DNA from: Bifidobacterium mellis
GTDB taxonomy: Bacteria > Actinomycetota > Actinomycetes > Actinomycetales > Bifidobacteriaceae
Assembly (NCBI RefSeq): GCF_000967265.1
Contig: NZ_KQ033885.1
Span: forward strand, 787,538 to 851,537
DNA: 64,000 nt
Direction: 5' to 3'
The notes under the pieces were generated by a model. It worked only from the letters and a program-made list of their open reading frames with translations, searched no databases and had not been told where the DNA came from. Of the stretch, positions 45,387 through 55,121 are shown piece by piece. The number at the start of each line of letters is the position of its first letter. The first letter of the stretch is position 1. The translations under genes were made by a program, and so were the position numbers.

Positions 45387-47951
45387 TCACTCCACGCCGG
45401 TGTAAGCCACAATGCCGCGATTGACCTGGTCGGCGGCGATGCTGGCAGTCCTGGCCAGGTGATGCCCTCCCCTGCCCAGGTAGGGTTCCACCTGGACGAT
45501 CTGGGTGAGCACATCGGACAGGCGCTTGGCGTTGCGCACGAAGTCTCCCGCCGTCAGGTCGCTGTCGCGCAGGATGGTGGTCAGCGAGTCGCCACAGGCC
45601 CAGTCGTAGATGGTCGGCCCCAGGCCAAAGTCAAGTTCCGGGGGCAGTTCCAACCCGGCCTGATCGCAGCGTTCCTGCACCTGGGACCACTGACGCTTCA
45701 TATCCTCCATGGCCTCAACCAGCCCGGGAGCCCGGTATCCGGCCCTCTCCCCCGGCTGCTCCCCTACCCCACGGCGGGATTCATAGACCAGTCCGGAGAC
45801 TGCGGCCGCCAGCTCAGGGGGCTCCAGATCGTCGAGGATGCCCCGATCCAGAATCTCGGCAAGGCTCAGATCCTGCTCGCTGTAAATGCGCCTGAGCAGT
45901 TGGCCCTTCCGGGTCAGTCGGCAGTCGTCAGGGTCCACAGGCCGGGTGTAGCGCAGGTCGGCCAGAATCTGGCAGATCCTGTCGAACTGGCGTGAGACCG
46001 ACCCTGTTTTGGATTCGTACTGCTCCCGGGTGCGCTGCAGCTCCTTGTCCATGCGAATCCATCGGTTCCCCCAGCGCAGGTGCTTGGGCAGGTCCGGGCA
46101 CTGGCGGCAGGGATGATTGCGCTCCTGCTCGCGCAGCTGGTCGATGTGCCGGTCAAGGTCACGGAATGCCCGGTCGCGGGCCTTCTCGCTGGTGAATCGT
46201 TGCCGCTTCAGGCGGCGGCGATCATTCTTCTGGGCCGAGGAGAGGGCTGAACGGATGCGCATGAACTCGATCAGATCGCCACGGCTGCACTGGGCGGCCT
46301 TCCGGTAGTCCTCCAGGCCGCTGGTCAGGGTTTCGATGCGTTCCTCCAGCTCCGAGGCCGATCGGTTGGCCTCCCACTGGGCAAAGGAATGGTCCAGGGT
46401 GTCCCGGGCCCGGCTGTAGCTGGAGGAATTGAGCAGGTTGACGGCCATGTTGAAGGTGGGCCGGAAGCTGGAGTGCAGCGGGTAGACCCTCCTACTGGAC
46501 AGGGCTGCCATGGTCTTGGGGCTGAAGTCCCGGTGATCGACCACCACCACATGGCCGATGTCATCGATGCCGCGTCGGCCGGCCCGACCGGTCAGCTGGG
46601 TGAACTCACCGGGTGTCAGGGCCACATGCCCGGTGCCGTCGAACTTCTCCAGCTTCTCGACCACGACGCAGCGGGCGGGCATGTTGATGCCCAGGGCCAG
46701 GGTTTCGGTGGCGAAGACCACCTTGAGCAGCCCTAACTCGAACAGATGTTCGACTATCTGCCGGAAGAGGGTGACTACGCCGGCGTGATGGGCGGCGAAG
46801 CCCTGCTCCAGAGCGAAGCGGAACTGGGAGAATCCCAACGCTTTGAGATCCTCCTTGCTGAGCTGCCCTGCTGCCATGGAGTCCACAATGTGCCGTATAC
46901 GGCGGGCCTCCTCGTCGGTGGTCAGCTGCAACCCCGCCCGAATGCACTGTTGGACGGCCTGGTCGCAGCCGGTGCGGGAGAAGATGAAGTAGATGCCGGG
47001 CAGCATGTCCATGAAGTCCAGCTCATCGACCACGTCAGCCCGGCTTGGACGGTACCGCTCCCCCATCCTTCGCTCCGGCCTGCCGCCTCGGCCATGGCGA
47101 TGATGATGCCCCTTGTCGCGGGCCTGGATGCGCTCCTGTCCGGCCTTGTCCAGCTGGGCCAGCCGGGAGACCAGACGCGGGTTGATTTTTGGGGTCTGCT
47201 TTCCAGAGCCATCGTGCCGATACAGGTCCAGGATCTCGGGCTCGGTGTGCCTGTCGGCCTGGACCAGGACGTGCTGCTCCAGCGGCACGGGTCTGCGCTC
47301 GGAGACCACCAGATGGGTGCGTCCACGCACCGAGGAGATCCAGTCGGAGAATTCCTCCACGTTGGACACGGTGGCAGACAACCCCACAATGCGGGTGGAG
47401 GCCGGAAGATGGATGATGACCTCCTCCCAGACGGGCCCCCGGAAGCGGTCGGCCAGATAGTGGACCTCGTCCAGAATCACGTACTTCAGTGCCGTCAGGG
47501 TGGAGGACCGCTCGTAGAGCATGTTGCGCAGGACCTCGGTGGTCATGACCACGATGTCCGCCTCGGAGTTGATGGAGGTGTCGCCGGTCAGCAGCCCCAC
47601 CCGATCCTCGCCGTAGCGGTCGACCAGGTCATGGTATTTCTGGTTGCTCAGGGCTTTGATAGGGGTCGTGTAGAAGGTCTTGACGTTCTGTTCCTGGGCC
47701 AGGAATACTGCGAAATCGGCCACGATGGTCTTGCCGGCGCCGGTGGGAGCGGCCACCAGGACGTTGTCGCCATCCTCCAGGGCGGTGATGGCCTCCAGCT
47801 GGAAGTCATCCAGGGGGAAGGGAAGCTTGGACTGAAAGCGTGCGGGCGCCCCGGTCATGCGTTTGCGGTGGCGACTGAAACGGGCGTAGCGTTCCGCCGG
47901 CCCCGGTTCGGATGCTGCTGAATCCTGTCCGTGGTGACGATGACCTGACAT
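45387..47951 (-). CDS. helY: HelY/Ski2-like DEAD/DEVH-box RNA helicase
   Basis: About 854 aa. It has the Walker A APTGAGKT, a DEVH box, LSATVSN, FIFSRTGCDQA and QLTGRAGRRGID, and the winged-helix and C-terminal helical region of Ski2/Mtr4-type helicases. A role in RNA processing or decay is likely. The ATG at 47951 has GGAGGAAC directly ahead; a longer in-frame start at 48047 would add 32 low-complexity residues overlapping the upstream gene. It follows the small membrane protein gene by 13 nt. Confidence 0.92.
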   Translation of the reverse strand: MSGHRHHGQDSAASEPGPAERYARFSRHRKRMTGAPARFQSKLPFPLDDFQLEAITALEDGDNVLVAAPTGAGKTIVADFAVFLAQEQNVKTFYTTPIKALSNQKYHDLVDRYGEDRVGLLTGDTSINSEADIVVMTTEVLRNMLYERSSTLTALKYVILDEVHYLADRFRGPVWEEVIIHLPASTRIVGLSATVSNVEEFSDWISSVRGRTHLVVSERRPVPLEQHVLVQADRHTEPEILDLYRHDGSGKQTPKINPRLVSRLAQLDKAGQERIQARDKGHHHRHGRGGRPERRMGERYRPSRADVVDELDFMDMLPGIYFIFSRTGCDQAVQQCIRAGLQLTTDEEARRIRHIVDSMAAGQLSKEDLKALGFSQFRFALEQGFAAHHAGVVTLFRQIVEHLFELGLLKVVFATETLALGINMPARCVVVEKLEKFDGTGHVALTPGEFTQLTGRAGRRGIDDIGHVVVVDHRDFSPKTMAALSSRRVYPLHSSFRPTFNMAVNLLNSSSYSRARDTLDHSFAQWEANRSASELEERIETLTSGLEDYRKAAQCSRGDLIEFMRIRSALSSAQKNDRRRLKRQRFTSEKARDRAFRDLDRHIDQLREQERNHPCRQCPDLPKHLRWGNRWIRMDKELQRTREQYESKTGSVSRQFDRICQILADLRYTRPVDPDDCRLTRKGQLLRRIYSEQDLSLAEILDRGILDDLEPPELAAAVSGLVYESRRGVGEQPGERAGYRAPGLVEAMEDMKRQWSQVQERCDQAGLELPPELDFGLGPTIYDWACGDSLTTILRDSDLTAGDFVRNAKRLSDVLTQIVQVEPYLGRGGHHLARTASIAADQVNRGIVAYTGVE

Positions 47952-47964
47952 GTTCCTCCAAGAA

Positions 47965-48288
47965 CTACCTATTGAACTGCTTCCACCGCCGCCAGATGCG
48001 GCCGTGGTTCCTCCTGCGCTGCTCCTTGCGCTCCAGCACCAGGGCATGGGCCTGGCTGTATCGCTCGGTTGACTGCGACAGGGGCAGGGCGAAGGCCGGA
48101 CCTTTAGTCCTATCCGTTGCCTGGGACTGCCCTGCTGCCGGGGGCTGCGGCATGTGACGGTTCAGATCGTCCGAGACCCGCCCTATGGAGCGGCTGGCTG
48201 CCATGGCGTGGCGGATGGCGTAGACGGCTCCGCCGATCAGCATGGCCAGCATGAAGATCACAAGAAGGATCCAGATCCATCCAGGCAT
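47965..48288 (-). CDS. Small single-pass membrane protein
   Basis: 107 aa. One N-terminal membrane helix (about residues 4-25) and a long basic tail rich in Arg, Lys and Gln. GAGAGGAG precedes the ATG. No family recognised. It lies between pafBC and helY with 21- and 13-nt gaps, so it is probably in the same operon. Confidence 0.7.
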   Translation of the reverse strand: MPGWIWILLVIFMLAMLIGGAVYAIRHAMAASRSIGRVSDDLNRHMPQPPAAGQSQATDRTKGPAFALPLSQSTERYSQAHALVLERKEQRRRNHGRIWRRWKQFNR

Positions 48289-48309
48289 GGCACTCCTCTC
48301 CGACCGGGA

Positions 48310-50265
48310 CTAGTGCCGGCCCTGCTCCTTGTCGTGAGCGTCGCTGATGGTGATCTCGCGCTGGGCACGGGCCAGGATCATGGTGCGCAGGGTCTTGGGC
48401 GCCACTGCGGTGATGTGCTTGGCGTGGGCGATGCAGAAGGCCACGAACCAGGAGTCCGAGGAAACGGTCAGGTGAACCTTCTGCCCGGACCCGCAGGGCT
48501 CCACAGAGGCACCCGGCAGGGACTTGATGTAGGGCAGGTCCGGCCGGTCGGTGATGAAGACCGCAGCCGTGCCGTTGTCGAAGGACCACTTGCGCAGCTC
48601 ACTGACAGGCACATCCGGGAACTCCACCTTGTGCCTGGGCTTGACGATGGTTGCATGTTCGATTCTGGCGATTCGCAGAACCTGCCACTGCCTGTTGCGT
48701 CCGGTGCCCTGTTTGAGGTGGCGGCTGGAATCCGAGGGAGCATCCGCGGCCTCGGTGCCCTCCGCTGCATCGCCGATATCGGTCCAGGCGGCGACATAGT
48801 AGACACCCTCATCCACGAAGATCTTGGCGGGGGCCACCACCTTGCGGCGGGTCCGGCCGGCGGCGTCCGTGTACTCCATGTCCAGCAGGCACTCGGTCTT
48901 GATGGCCCGGCGTACCACCGAGAAACTCTTGGGCTCGGTCTCGTACCCGGTAAGGGAGAGCCAGGGTGTCTCGCCCGGCCCTACATGCTTGCGCAGGCGC
49001 TGGTAGAGCGACTCGGCCTGGGTGCGGGATTGCTCGGGCAGCAGGGGCGAATGGGCCAGGTAGTTGAGCGAGGCGGTCAGCATGCTCAGGTACTGGGGTG
49101 AAATGCCGGCCAGTCGCTCCAAGCCCAGCGAGTTGGTGGCCGAGACGATGCCGCTGTCATCCAGCAGGGACCAGTCAATGTCGAAGAACTGGCTGCCGGC
49201 CATCTCCCCGTCATCCGAAACCGTGGTCAGGGTGTTGATGTCCTTGTGGATGGTATTGACGTACTTGCGCAGCTCTTCCTTGCTGCTGGGGTGGCCGATG
49301 AAGCGATCGGCCAACTCGGCCAGGGAGAACTCCTCGCCCAGATGTGCGGACAGGAAAAGCATGAGCCGCAGTCGGCGGTCCACCTCGGACCCGGTCTGGA
49401 AGGATGATGCACTGGCCCTGCGGGCGTGCCGTAGGTCGGTGTCGTCGTCGCTTAGGTCACTGGCGAAATGCTCGACGCTGGTTCGTGCAATCTCCGGGGA
49501 GATGACCGTTGCCGCGCCGGGGCTCTGCGACTCGTCGGCCAGCTTGAAGCGGGTGGCTGCATCCAGACGGCGCCGGAAAGCATCCGCAGCCTCCTGCGGG
49601 CTGACGATGGAGGCATCGGGGTGCTCCAGGACGAACATGGCCAGATCGTCCGAGTCGGCATAGGCCACGTTCAGGTTCTCCCCGTCCACGTCCACTGTGG
49701 CGGCGAAGCGGCGGGAATCGATGACCTTGACCAGGTTATCGGGAATGCGCTGAGTACCCAGTCCCGGAGCTATGGAGTCCAGACCCAGGCCAGGGATGGG
49801 CACCTGTGGCACTCGGGGCGTTGTGCGTGAGACTGGCCGGGTCGGCTCCTCGCACGCCTCCTGGGACATGGCAATGGATCGCGCGAGGTAGTTGGCTGCG
49901 GCCAGTACCGGCATGTCTTCCTGGTTGAAGTGCATACGGATGCGGGGCTCGTCCCCCAGCTGCAGACGGTAGGAGGCGAAATCCTGGCCCTCGGACTTGG
50001 AGGAATACTCGGGTTGACGGGATTCGATGGCAATGCCCATGGCCGCCAGCTTGGCCCGGTCACGCTGGAACTGCTTGGCAAAGGCAGCCTTGGCGGCCTG
50101 GTCGGCCAGCTCGCCGTAGGAGTCGGCATAGGCCTTGACCCGTTGCGCTATTTGCCGTGATGTAAGCCATTGCGGGAAAGCGGACGATAAGACGGCTAGG
50201 ACATCGAGTTCGTGCTTGCCCCACTTATCCGAGAAACGCCGTCTTCCGTTCGTGCCTTCTGCCAT
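48310..50265 (-). CDS. pafBC: WYL-domain transcriptional regulator, PafB-PafC-type fusion
   Basis: 651 aa, about twice the length of one PafB or PafC. An N-terminal winged helix (KHELDVLAVLSSAFPQWLTS) and a second helical segment near residues 285-350 (VDRRLRLMLFLSAHLGEEFS) precede a WYL domain near 455-545. PafBC activates DNA-damage genes independently of LexA in mycobacteria. The fusion is known in some actinobacteria. GAGGA lies close ahead of the ATG. Confidence 0.82.
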   Translation of the reverse strand: MAEGTNGRRRFSDKWGKHELDVLAVLSSAFPQWLTSRQIAQRVKAYADSYGELADQAAKAAFAKQFQRDRAKLAAMGIAIESRQPEYSSKSEGQDFASYRLQLGDEPRIRMHFNQEDMPVLAAANYLARSIAMSQEACEEPTRPVSRTTPRVPQVPIPGLGLDSIAPGLGTQRIPDNLVKVIDSRRFAATVDVDGENLNVAYADSDDLAMFVLEHPDASIVSPQEAADAFRRRLDAATRFKLADESQSPGAATVISPEIARTSVEHFASDLSDDDTDLRHARRASASSFQTGSEVDRRLRLMLFLSAHLGEEFSLAELADRFIGHPSSKEELRKYVNTIHKDINTLTTVSDDGEMAGSQFFDIDWSLLDDSGIVSATNSLGLERLAGISPQYLSMLTASLNYLAHSPLLPEQSRTQAESLYQRLRKHVGPGETPWLSLTGYETEPKSFSVVRRAIKTECLLDMEYTDAAGRTRRKVVAPAKIFVDEGVYYVAAWTDIGDAAEGTEAADAPSDSSRHLKQGTGRNRQWQVLRIARIEHATIVKPRHKVEFPDVPVSELRKWSFDNGTAAVFITDRPDLPYIKSLPGASVEPCGSGQKVHLTVSSDSWFVAFCIAHAKHITAVAPKTLRTMILARAQREITISDAHDKEQGRH

Positions 50266-50408
50266 CAGTCCTCGCGTATCGTTAAAATTTGTGTATCAGT
50301 GCGCCTAACGCACGTCTACCTATCATAGATGGATTTTCAGGACCGTGGGAGCCAAACACCCAAATATGGTCCCTTTTCTTGACAGGCTGAACCCTGTTGC
50401 GCCTGGCC

Positions 50409-51839
50409 TTAGACCCACTCGTCCGGTTCGATCCCTTGGGGTCCCACATACTGACCGTTGGGTACGTATGAAGAGCGCCCCTGGTCGCTCAGATGGGCAT
50501 CGGAATATAGGGTCACATCCCTGCCGAAGGTCCAGTCCCCCTCGATGGTGACCGAGTTGGCAGCCGCCAGGCTGGGAACCCCGTAGGGGAAGCGCTCGTC
50601 GAAGTCGGCGATGTACTTGTAGTAGCGTTCATCCAGCTGGACGTTGGGGAAATCGTAGTTGCCGTCCTCCATCTCATAGGAGTCGGTCAGATGGAAGCGG
50701 TCGGAGCGCATGATGAACAGGTCGTCGGTGGTCTTGACCGGCAGGAAGCGCATACGATCCACCTGCACGCAGATGGCCCCCTCGAAGAGCGTGGCGGCAG
50801 AGCCCATGGCGGTCTCCAGCTGCACCACGGGGCGGGTGGAAGGATCGGTGGGGTCGACGGTCTTCCGGTTCTCGATGATGGGCAGAGGCAGCACGCCGTC
50901 GTATTCAGTCAGCTTGTCGCGCAGGGCATCGACCCTGACCCAGATGCTGTTGGTGTTGAAGTAGGGGTGCTTGCGGATGGACATGGCCGAGCTGCGGTCA
51001 TGCGGGTCCACCTGGGACATCTCCCGCAGGATGAGGCGTCCGCTGGCCTTGTCGATGACGATGTGGCCGCCCTTGCGATCAGCCTCGGTCCGCTTGGCCA
51101 CCTCGATCATGAAGGGCGCTCCGGATTGGGCGAAATAGCCGGCCAGGGTCCTTGAAGGCCGGGCGCCCAGATTGTCGGAGTTGGAGATGAACAGGTAGTC
51201 GATCCCCTGCTCCTTGAGTGTGTCCAGCAGGCCGGTCTCCCAGATGGTCGAGAAGATGTCGCCGTGGCCGGGAGGGCACCATTCCAGGTCGGGCTTGGCC
51301 GGGAAGTCGACCGGACGGCCGGTGTCGGCGTCGATCTTGGGCTCGATGTGCTGAATGATCTCCATGGGCACGCCGTTCTGGACGAAGCGACGGTCCTGCT
51401 TGACCACGCGCATGGTGTCGCGCGATGTGCGGAAGGAGTTCATGAAGATCAGCGGCAGGGGTACCCCTAGGCGCTTGCGGGCCGTCAGCACCTGGCCCAT
51501 GATGATGTCCAGGAAGCGCATCCGACGGGCCTTGTGGCGACGGATGGGCAACAGGGACTTGGCCTTTTCCAGGCCCATGGAGGTGCCCAGCCCACCGTTG
51601 AGCTTGATGAAGGCGGTGCGGGAGAATGCGTCCAGGGCCATGTCCATGTCCATGGTGTCGTGGATGTCTTTGGTGCGGGGCACGTCCTTGAGCGGGACGA
51701 CATCCTTCTCGCGCACGCAGGCCTTGGCATCTCCCCGTTCCCAGGTTTCGTAAAGGTGCCTGAACTGGTTGATGGAGACTTCGCTCATGCCCTTGTCGCG
51801 CATCTTTGCGGCCGAAAGGTCGAAAACGTCTGTGCTCAT
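50409..51839 (-). CDS. ugpA: UTP-glucose-1-phosphate uridylyltransferase (UGP1 type)
   Basis: 476 aa. This is the eukaryotic-type UGPase, not GalU: KLNGGLGTSMGLEKAKSLLP is its nucleotide-binding loop, and SNSDNLGA is also present. It makes UDP-glucose, which in bifidobacteria supports the Leloir-type galactose/lacto-N-biose route and polysaccharide synthesis. GGAAGGGG precedes the ATG. Confidence 0.92.
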   Translation of the reverse strand: MSTDVFDLSAAKMRDKGMSEVSINQFRHLYETWERGDAKACVREKDVVPLKDVPRTKDIHDTMDMDMALDAFSRTAFIKLNGGLGTSMGLEKAKSLLPIRRHKARRMRFLDIIMGQVLTARKRLGVPLPLIFMNSFRTSRDTMRVVKQDRRFVQNGVPMEIIQHIEPKIDADTGRPVDFPAKPDLEWCPPGHGDIFSTIWETGLLDTLKEQGIDYLFISNSDNLGARPSRTLAGYFAQSGAPFMIEVAKRTEADRKGGHIVIDKASGRLILREMSQVDPHDRSSAMSIRKHPYFNTNSIWVRVDALRDKLTEYDGVLPLPIIENRKTVDPTDPSTRPVVQLETAMGSAATLFEGAICVQVDRMRFLPVKTTDDLFIMRSDRFHLTDSYEMEDGNYDFPNVQLDERYYKYIADFDERFPYGVPSLAAANSVTIEGDWTFGRDVTLYSDAHLSDQGRSSYVPNGQYVGPQGIEPDEWV

Positions 51840-51901
51840 GGAACCCCTTCCGGGCTGGAACGACTCGCGGCCGACGCGGGTTGCGCCGACCGTCCAGAAT
51901 C

Positions 51902-51907
51902 ATGATA
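51902..51907 (-). promoter_or_regulatory. Probable -10 element of ugpA
   Basis: On the minus strand TGC-TATCAT forms an extended -10 about 63 nt before the ugpA ATG. Confidence 0.45.
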
Positions 51908-51964
51908 GCAAGTCGATCATGTGCCCGGTCTGTCCGGACAGGTCTACCGGGACTCGCCGGACCG

Positions 51965-51993
51965 TTGTCGGCCCGGTGACGCTGTGCTACTAT
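51965..51993 (+). promoter_or_regulatory. Promoter of tRNA-Pro
   Basis: TTGTCG (51965-51970), 17-nt spacer, TACTAT (51988-51993), also TGC-extended. It lies 24 nt before the tRNA. Confidence 0.8.
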
Positions 51994-52017
51994 CTCTACT
52001 CGGTGCTGATGCACCGT

Positions 52018-52094
<77 letters not shown>

Positions 52095-52103
52095 TATAGC
52101 AAT

Positions 52104-52137
52104 GATTCCAAGGTCTTAGGCCTTGGAATCTTTTATT
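52104..52137 (+). terminator. Terminator of tRNA-Pro
   Basis: GATTCCAAGG pairs perfectly with CCTTGGAATC around a 7-nt loop, followed by TTTTATT. Confidence 0.9.
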
Positions 52138-52328
52138 ACCTGTATTCCCGGCTCCAGGCACATATTTGACATATCACTGGTTCTTCTCGTTTCTTCGCTC
52201 TTTTAGCTGCACTGCACTGTGGTGGATTGGGGCGACATGTTCATATGGAGGTCGCATGGCGACTGGTATATCATTAACTCGCGTCCCCTAACCCGCACAC
52301 TAATATCAGGCTGATGGGTGTCCTGGAA

Positions 52329-53861
52329 TCATTCGACTTCCCAGCGGATTGAGCTTACAGCTTCCAGGAGGCCTTCATCGTGGGAGACGACCACCAGGGC
52401 TCCCTGGTAGGGTGCCAGCACCTCGGCCAGAGCGGCCTGGGAGCGAAGGTCTAGATGATTGGTCGGTTCGTCCAGGATCAGTAGCTGGGGATGCTCTAAG
52501 AATCCCAGGCACAGCAATAGTTTGCGGCCCTCGCCCGCAGAGAGTTCGTGACCGGCCAGAAGATCTTCTGGATCAGCGTTGAGCTGGCCGTAAGCCGACA
52601 TCAGTTTCTTTTTCTGAGTCCCCGGCAGCGCGACCGCGTCCTCCAAGGCCTTGTGTATTCGTGCCGAGCCAATGATCTGAGGCAGGATCAGGCGGGGCAG
52701 ATCCGTGGGCAGACGGGCGGCAAGCAGCTCGAGCAAGGTGGACTTACCACGTCCATTCGGACCACTGATGCCGATGTGGTCTTTCGGCCCGATGGTGATG
52801 GTTTTTAGAGCTGGCCCATGCTGGCTGTCTTCGACGCCATGTCTTTCCATCCAGTCACGTAGGTCGCCGCCATCAACTCGGACCAATTCACGTTTGTGGC
52901 TGGCTTCGGCCTGCAGGCTCATGCTCCCGTCATAGCGTTTAGCGGCAGTCTGTAGGTCGGCGTTCTTTCTGCTGGTCGCGGCGATGCGCGCGTCAGCTTG
53001 CCGATAGCCGCGGGCAGCTGCTGTTCCCGAGGCCCCGGGTTTGGCCAGTTTGTGAATGTTCCGGGCGTCGTGGTCGTGTGGGTCGATCCGGCCTCCCTGC
53101 TGTCTCAGGGCATCCACATGCTGGAGTTTCTGGAAGCGTGCAGCCTTGAACCGCTTGAGCCTGCTCAATTCCCGGCGGTTGCTATCCAATTCCTCCTGGG
53201 CGTGACGGTCTTCAGCCTTCTCCTGCTCCTCGATCTGCGCCAGCCTGCCTTTGAACTGGGTCAGCGTCAGCACATTGCCGGCCTGCGTGTGACGTTTGCG
53301 GAAAACCAACGACCTAGGGCAGCTGGCGTCGATCAGGGCCCGGTCGTGAGAGATCAATAGACCGATGCCTGCGAAGCAGTCCATGGCCTTGCCGATATGG
53401 GTTCTGGTCGCTGCATCCACATGGTTGGTCGGCTCGTCCAGGACCAGCAGGTCAGGTTCCCGGCTGAGGGAGCAGGCCACTTGCAGGCGCTTCGCCTCAC
53501 CGCCGGAGAGGGTCGGATACCGGTAGACCCAATCGTCTGCTATGCCCAGGGTCCGCCTGATGGCAACGGTCCGCTGTGACCAGTCGTTGGCAAAATCGTC
53601 CAGGTTATGCGGTTGCTCGGCGATGTCCTGGGGGCAGTATTCGCAGACCAAGCTGTTGGGTTTCGGGCTGATGCTTCCCTGGGTCGGCGATAGGCGTCCG
53701 CACAGGAGCAGAGCCAAGGTGGTTTTACCGCAGCCGTTGTCGCCGAGCAGGGCGGTCCAGCCCCGGTCAAGGGTCGCGGACAGATGCTCGAAAATGGCGG
53801 ATGGGCTGCTCGGATAGGCGAAGCCGAGGTCGGTGACGGTGATGATACTAGGGTTCGGCAT
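52329..53861 (-). CDS. ABC-F family ATPase
   Basis: 510 aa, two fused nucleotide-binding domains and no membrane segment. The first has Walker A GDNGCGKTT (residues 40-48), signature LSGGE and DEPTNH; the second has GPNGRGKST, an altered signature LSAGE and DEPTNHLD. A long charged linker lies between them. ABC-F proteins act on the ribosome; some protect it from antibiotics, others assist translation. AGAAGGAAAC precedes the ATG. It lies between tRNA-Pro and the AT-rich region. Subfamily, and thus resistance, cannot be decided here. Confidence 0.88.
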   Translation of the reverse strand: MPNPSIITVTDLGFAYPSSPSAIFEHLSATLDRGWTALLGDNGCGKTTLALLLCGRLSPTQGSISPKPNSLVCEYCPQDIAEQPHNLDDFANDWSQRTVAIRRTLGIADDWVYRYPTLSGGEAKRLQVACSLSREPDLLVLDEPTNHVDAATRTHIGKAMDCFAGIGLLISHDRALIDASCPRSLVFRKRHTQAGNVLTLTQFKGRLAQIEEQEKAEDRHAQEELDSNRRELSRLKRFKAARFQKLQHVDALRQQGGRIDPHDHDARNIHKLAKPGASGTAAARGYRQADARIAATSRKNADLQTAAKRYDGSMSLQAEASHKRELVRVDGGDLRDWMERHGVEDSQHGPALKTITIGPKDHIGISGPNGRGKSTLLELLAARLPTDLPRLILPQIIGSARIHKALEDAVALPGTQKKKLMSAYGQLNADPEDLLAGHELSAGEGRKLLLCLGFLEHPQLLILDEPTNHLDLRSQAALAEVLAPYQGALVVVSHDEGLLEAVSSIRWEVE

Positions 53862-54120
53862 GGGTTTCCTTCTGATGGTGATGCGGTCTGGTTCATCATT
53901 AGGGGAATCTTCGGCTGTGACTGGTCGATCAGTTTCTCAGCCCGTCACCTTGTAGCTTTGGCCCGTTGGCATCATGTGGGCATGTTGCAGTGGATGGCGA
54001 GAATACGAGTGACAGAAGTTTTGGCCTGAAGACTCCCCTTCTGGAGACAGTCACCGCGAATAACCGGGGAGCTCGTACATTGATTACTTTGCGCGGGTGG
54101 CGGATTGGAACAAGGCTCAC

Positions 54121-54156
54121 CAGTTCTGACGGTCTAACTGACCGTCTGGGCAACTG
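54121..54156. repeat. Interrupted inverted repeat upstream of the ABC-F gene
   Basis: GACGGTC (54128-54134) pairs with GACCGTC (54140-54146) around TAACT; outside it CAGTT (54121-54125) pairs with AACTG (54152-54156). It lies 260 nt ahead of the ABC-F start and could be an operator or leader structure. Confidence 0.5.
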
Positions 54157-54828
54157 TCTCATCACAGACGCAAGTCCATGTCCTCTTTCACTTGGACTGC
54201 CTTGGCATATGGGGCAGGCCTTCCAAATAGCGCTCTTCTCCCAACTCTAATCTGGAGTCTCCTCATTCGCACCGTGTTTCAGCCTGATATTGGTTTACCG
54301 AGTTGCCTGCAGAGGATTAGTTGAGGAATCAACGAGATTTTGATTCTCATACATAGTTGTTGCGAACTCGGGAGTTGGTCGAGTTGATGTAGTTTGACAG
54401 GGCTCTGGTAGCTGATCCGCTACGATTTTCGATGATTGCCATAGCCAAAAGTTACTTACTTAGACTGCAAGAATGACCGGGTATGTCAGTAAGATGGAGT
54501 TACTAATTGGCCAGCATTTTCTGATATTCAACATATAGCGAGATAACAATTATGTATGTCCGTAAATGTCTAATTTTCCATTCCTCGGTATCATTCCATC
54601 TCTAGGAAGTTGAGTATAGTTACGCTAAGATTTGTCGAACAGCAAGGATTTCCGTCTATCATCTTTCGAAAATCATAGAAAAATCGATTTGGCACAATGG
54701 TGCACCAATTATCTACTTCAGCTCGTATAAATTAGTAGTGGGAGCTTGCTAGCATCGCCTGAATTCTAGTTGATACTGGCAACAGTCAAAGGTAACTAGC
54801 TCGTACAAGTACAGCGGCCCTCTCTTGG

Positions 54829-54862
54829 AGGGGCGCGTGTCAAAATCCCGTAGGTCCGGCAA
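54829..54862 (+). repeat. Degenerate tRNA 3'-half-like segment
   Basis: AGGGG, CGCG, TCAAA, TCCCG, GG and CCG occur in the same order as in the 3' half of tRNA-Pro at 52018, with several mismatches and two single-base gaps. It could be an eroded attachment site of an element that once integrated in tRNA-Pro. A chance match is possible. Confidence 0.3.
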
Positions 54863-55121
54863 GACATTTGAATTGCAAGTAAAAAGTTGTTTGAAAGCCT
54901 TTAGTGAGTGTGTTATACAAACTCGCCTGACATAGAACACTGTCGGATTTGCTGATGACGAGTTCTTGCAAGGCTTCTATTGTTTTATACCTAGCGTTAT
55001 TGCCAGAGATTTTGGATAGGGACAAAGCTATAAAATGCTGTAGTTTCTGCCTTCAGCGGCAGGTGACACGACATTTATGAAATGTATTTTTGGTGTGGAA
55101 CAGGATTCGTTAAAGGTGTAC

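Larger units (their letters stand above)
53862..55121. other. AT-rich non-coding stretch, start of the island
   Basis: About 1.26 kb. The first 300 nt would be the leader of the ABC-F gene on the minus strand. Beyond 54250 the composition becomes clearly AT-rich, and I see no supported gene on either strand. A tRNA 3'-half-like segment lies at 54829-54862. Short frames such as those around 54749-55025 lack ribosome binding sites and family resemblance. Confidence 0.5.

Noticed and set aside
47952-48047. Longer N-terminus for the HelY-like helicase
   Set aside because: Adds Ser/Gly-rich residues overlapping the small membrane gene, while GGAGGAAC sits directly before the ATG at 47951.
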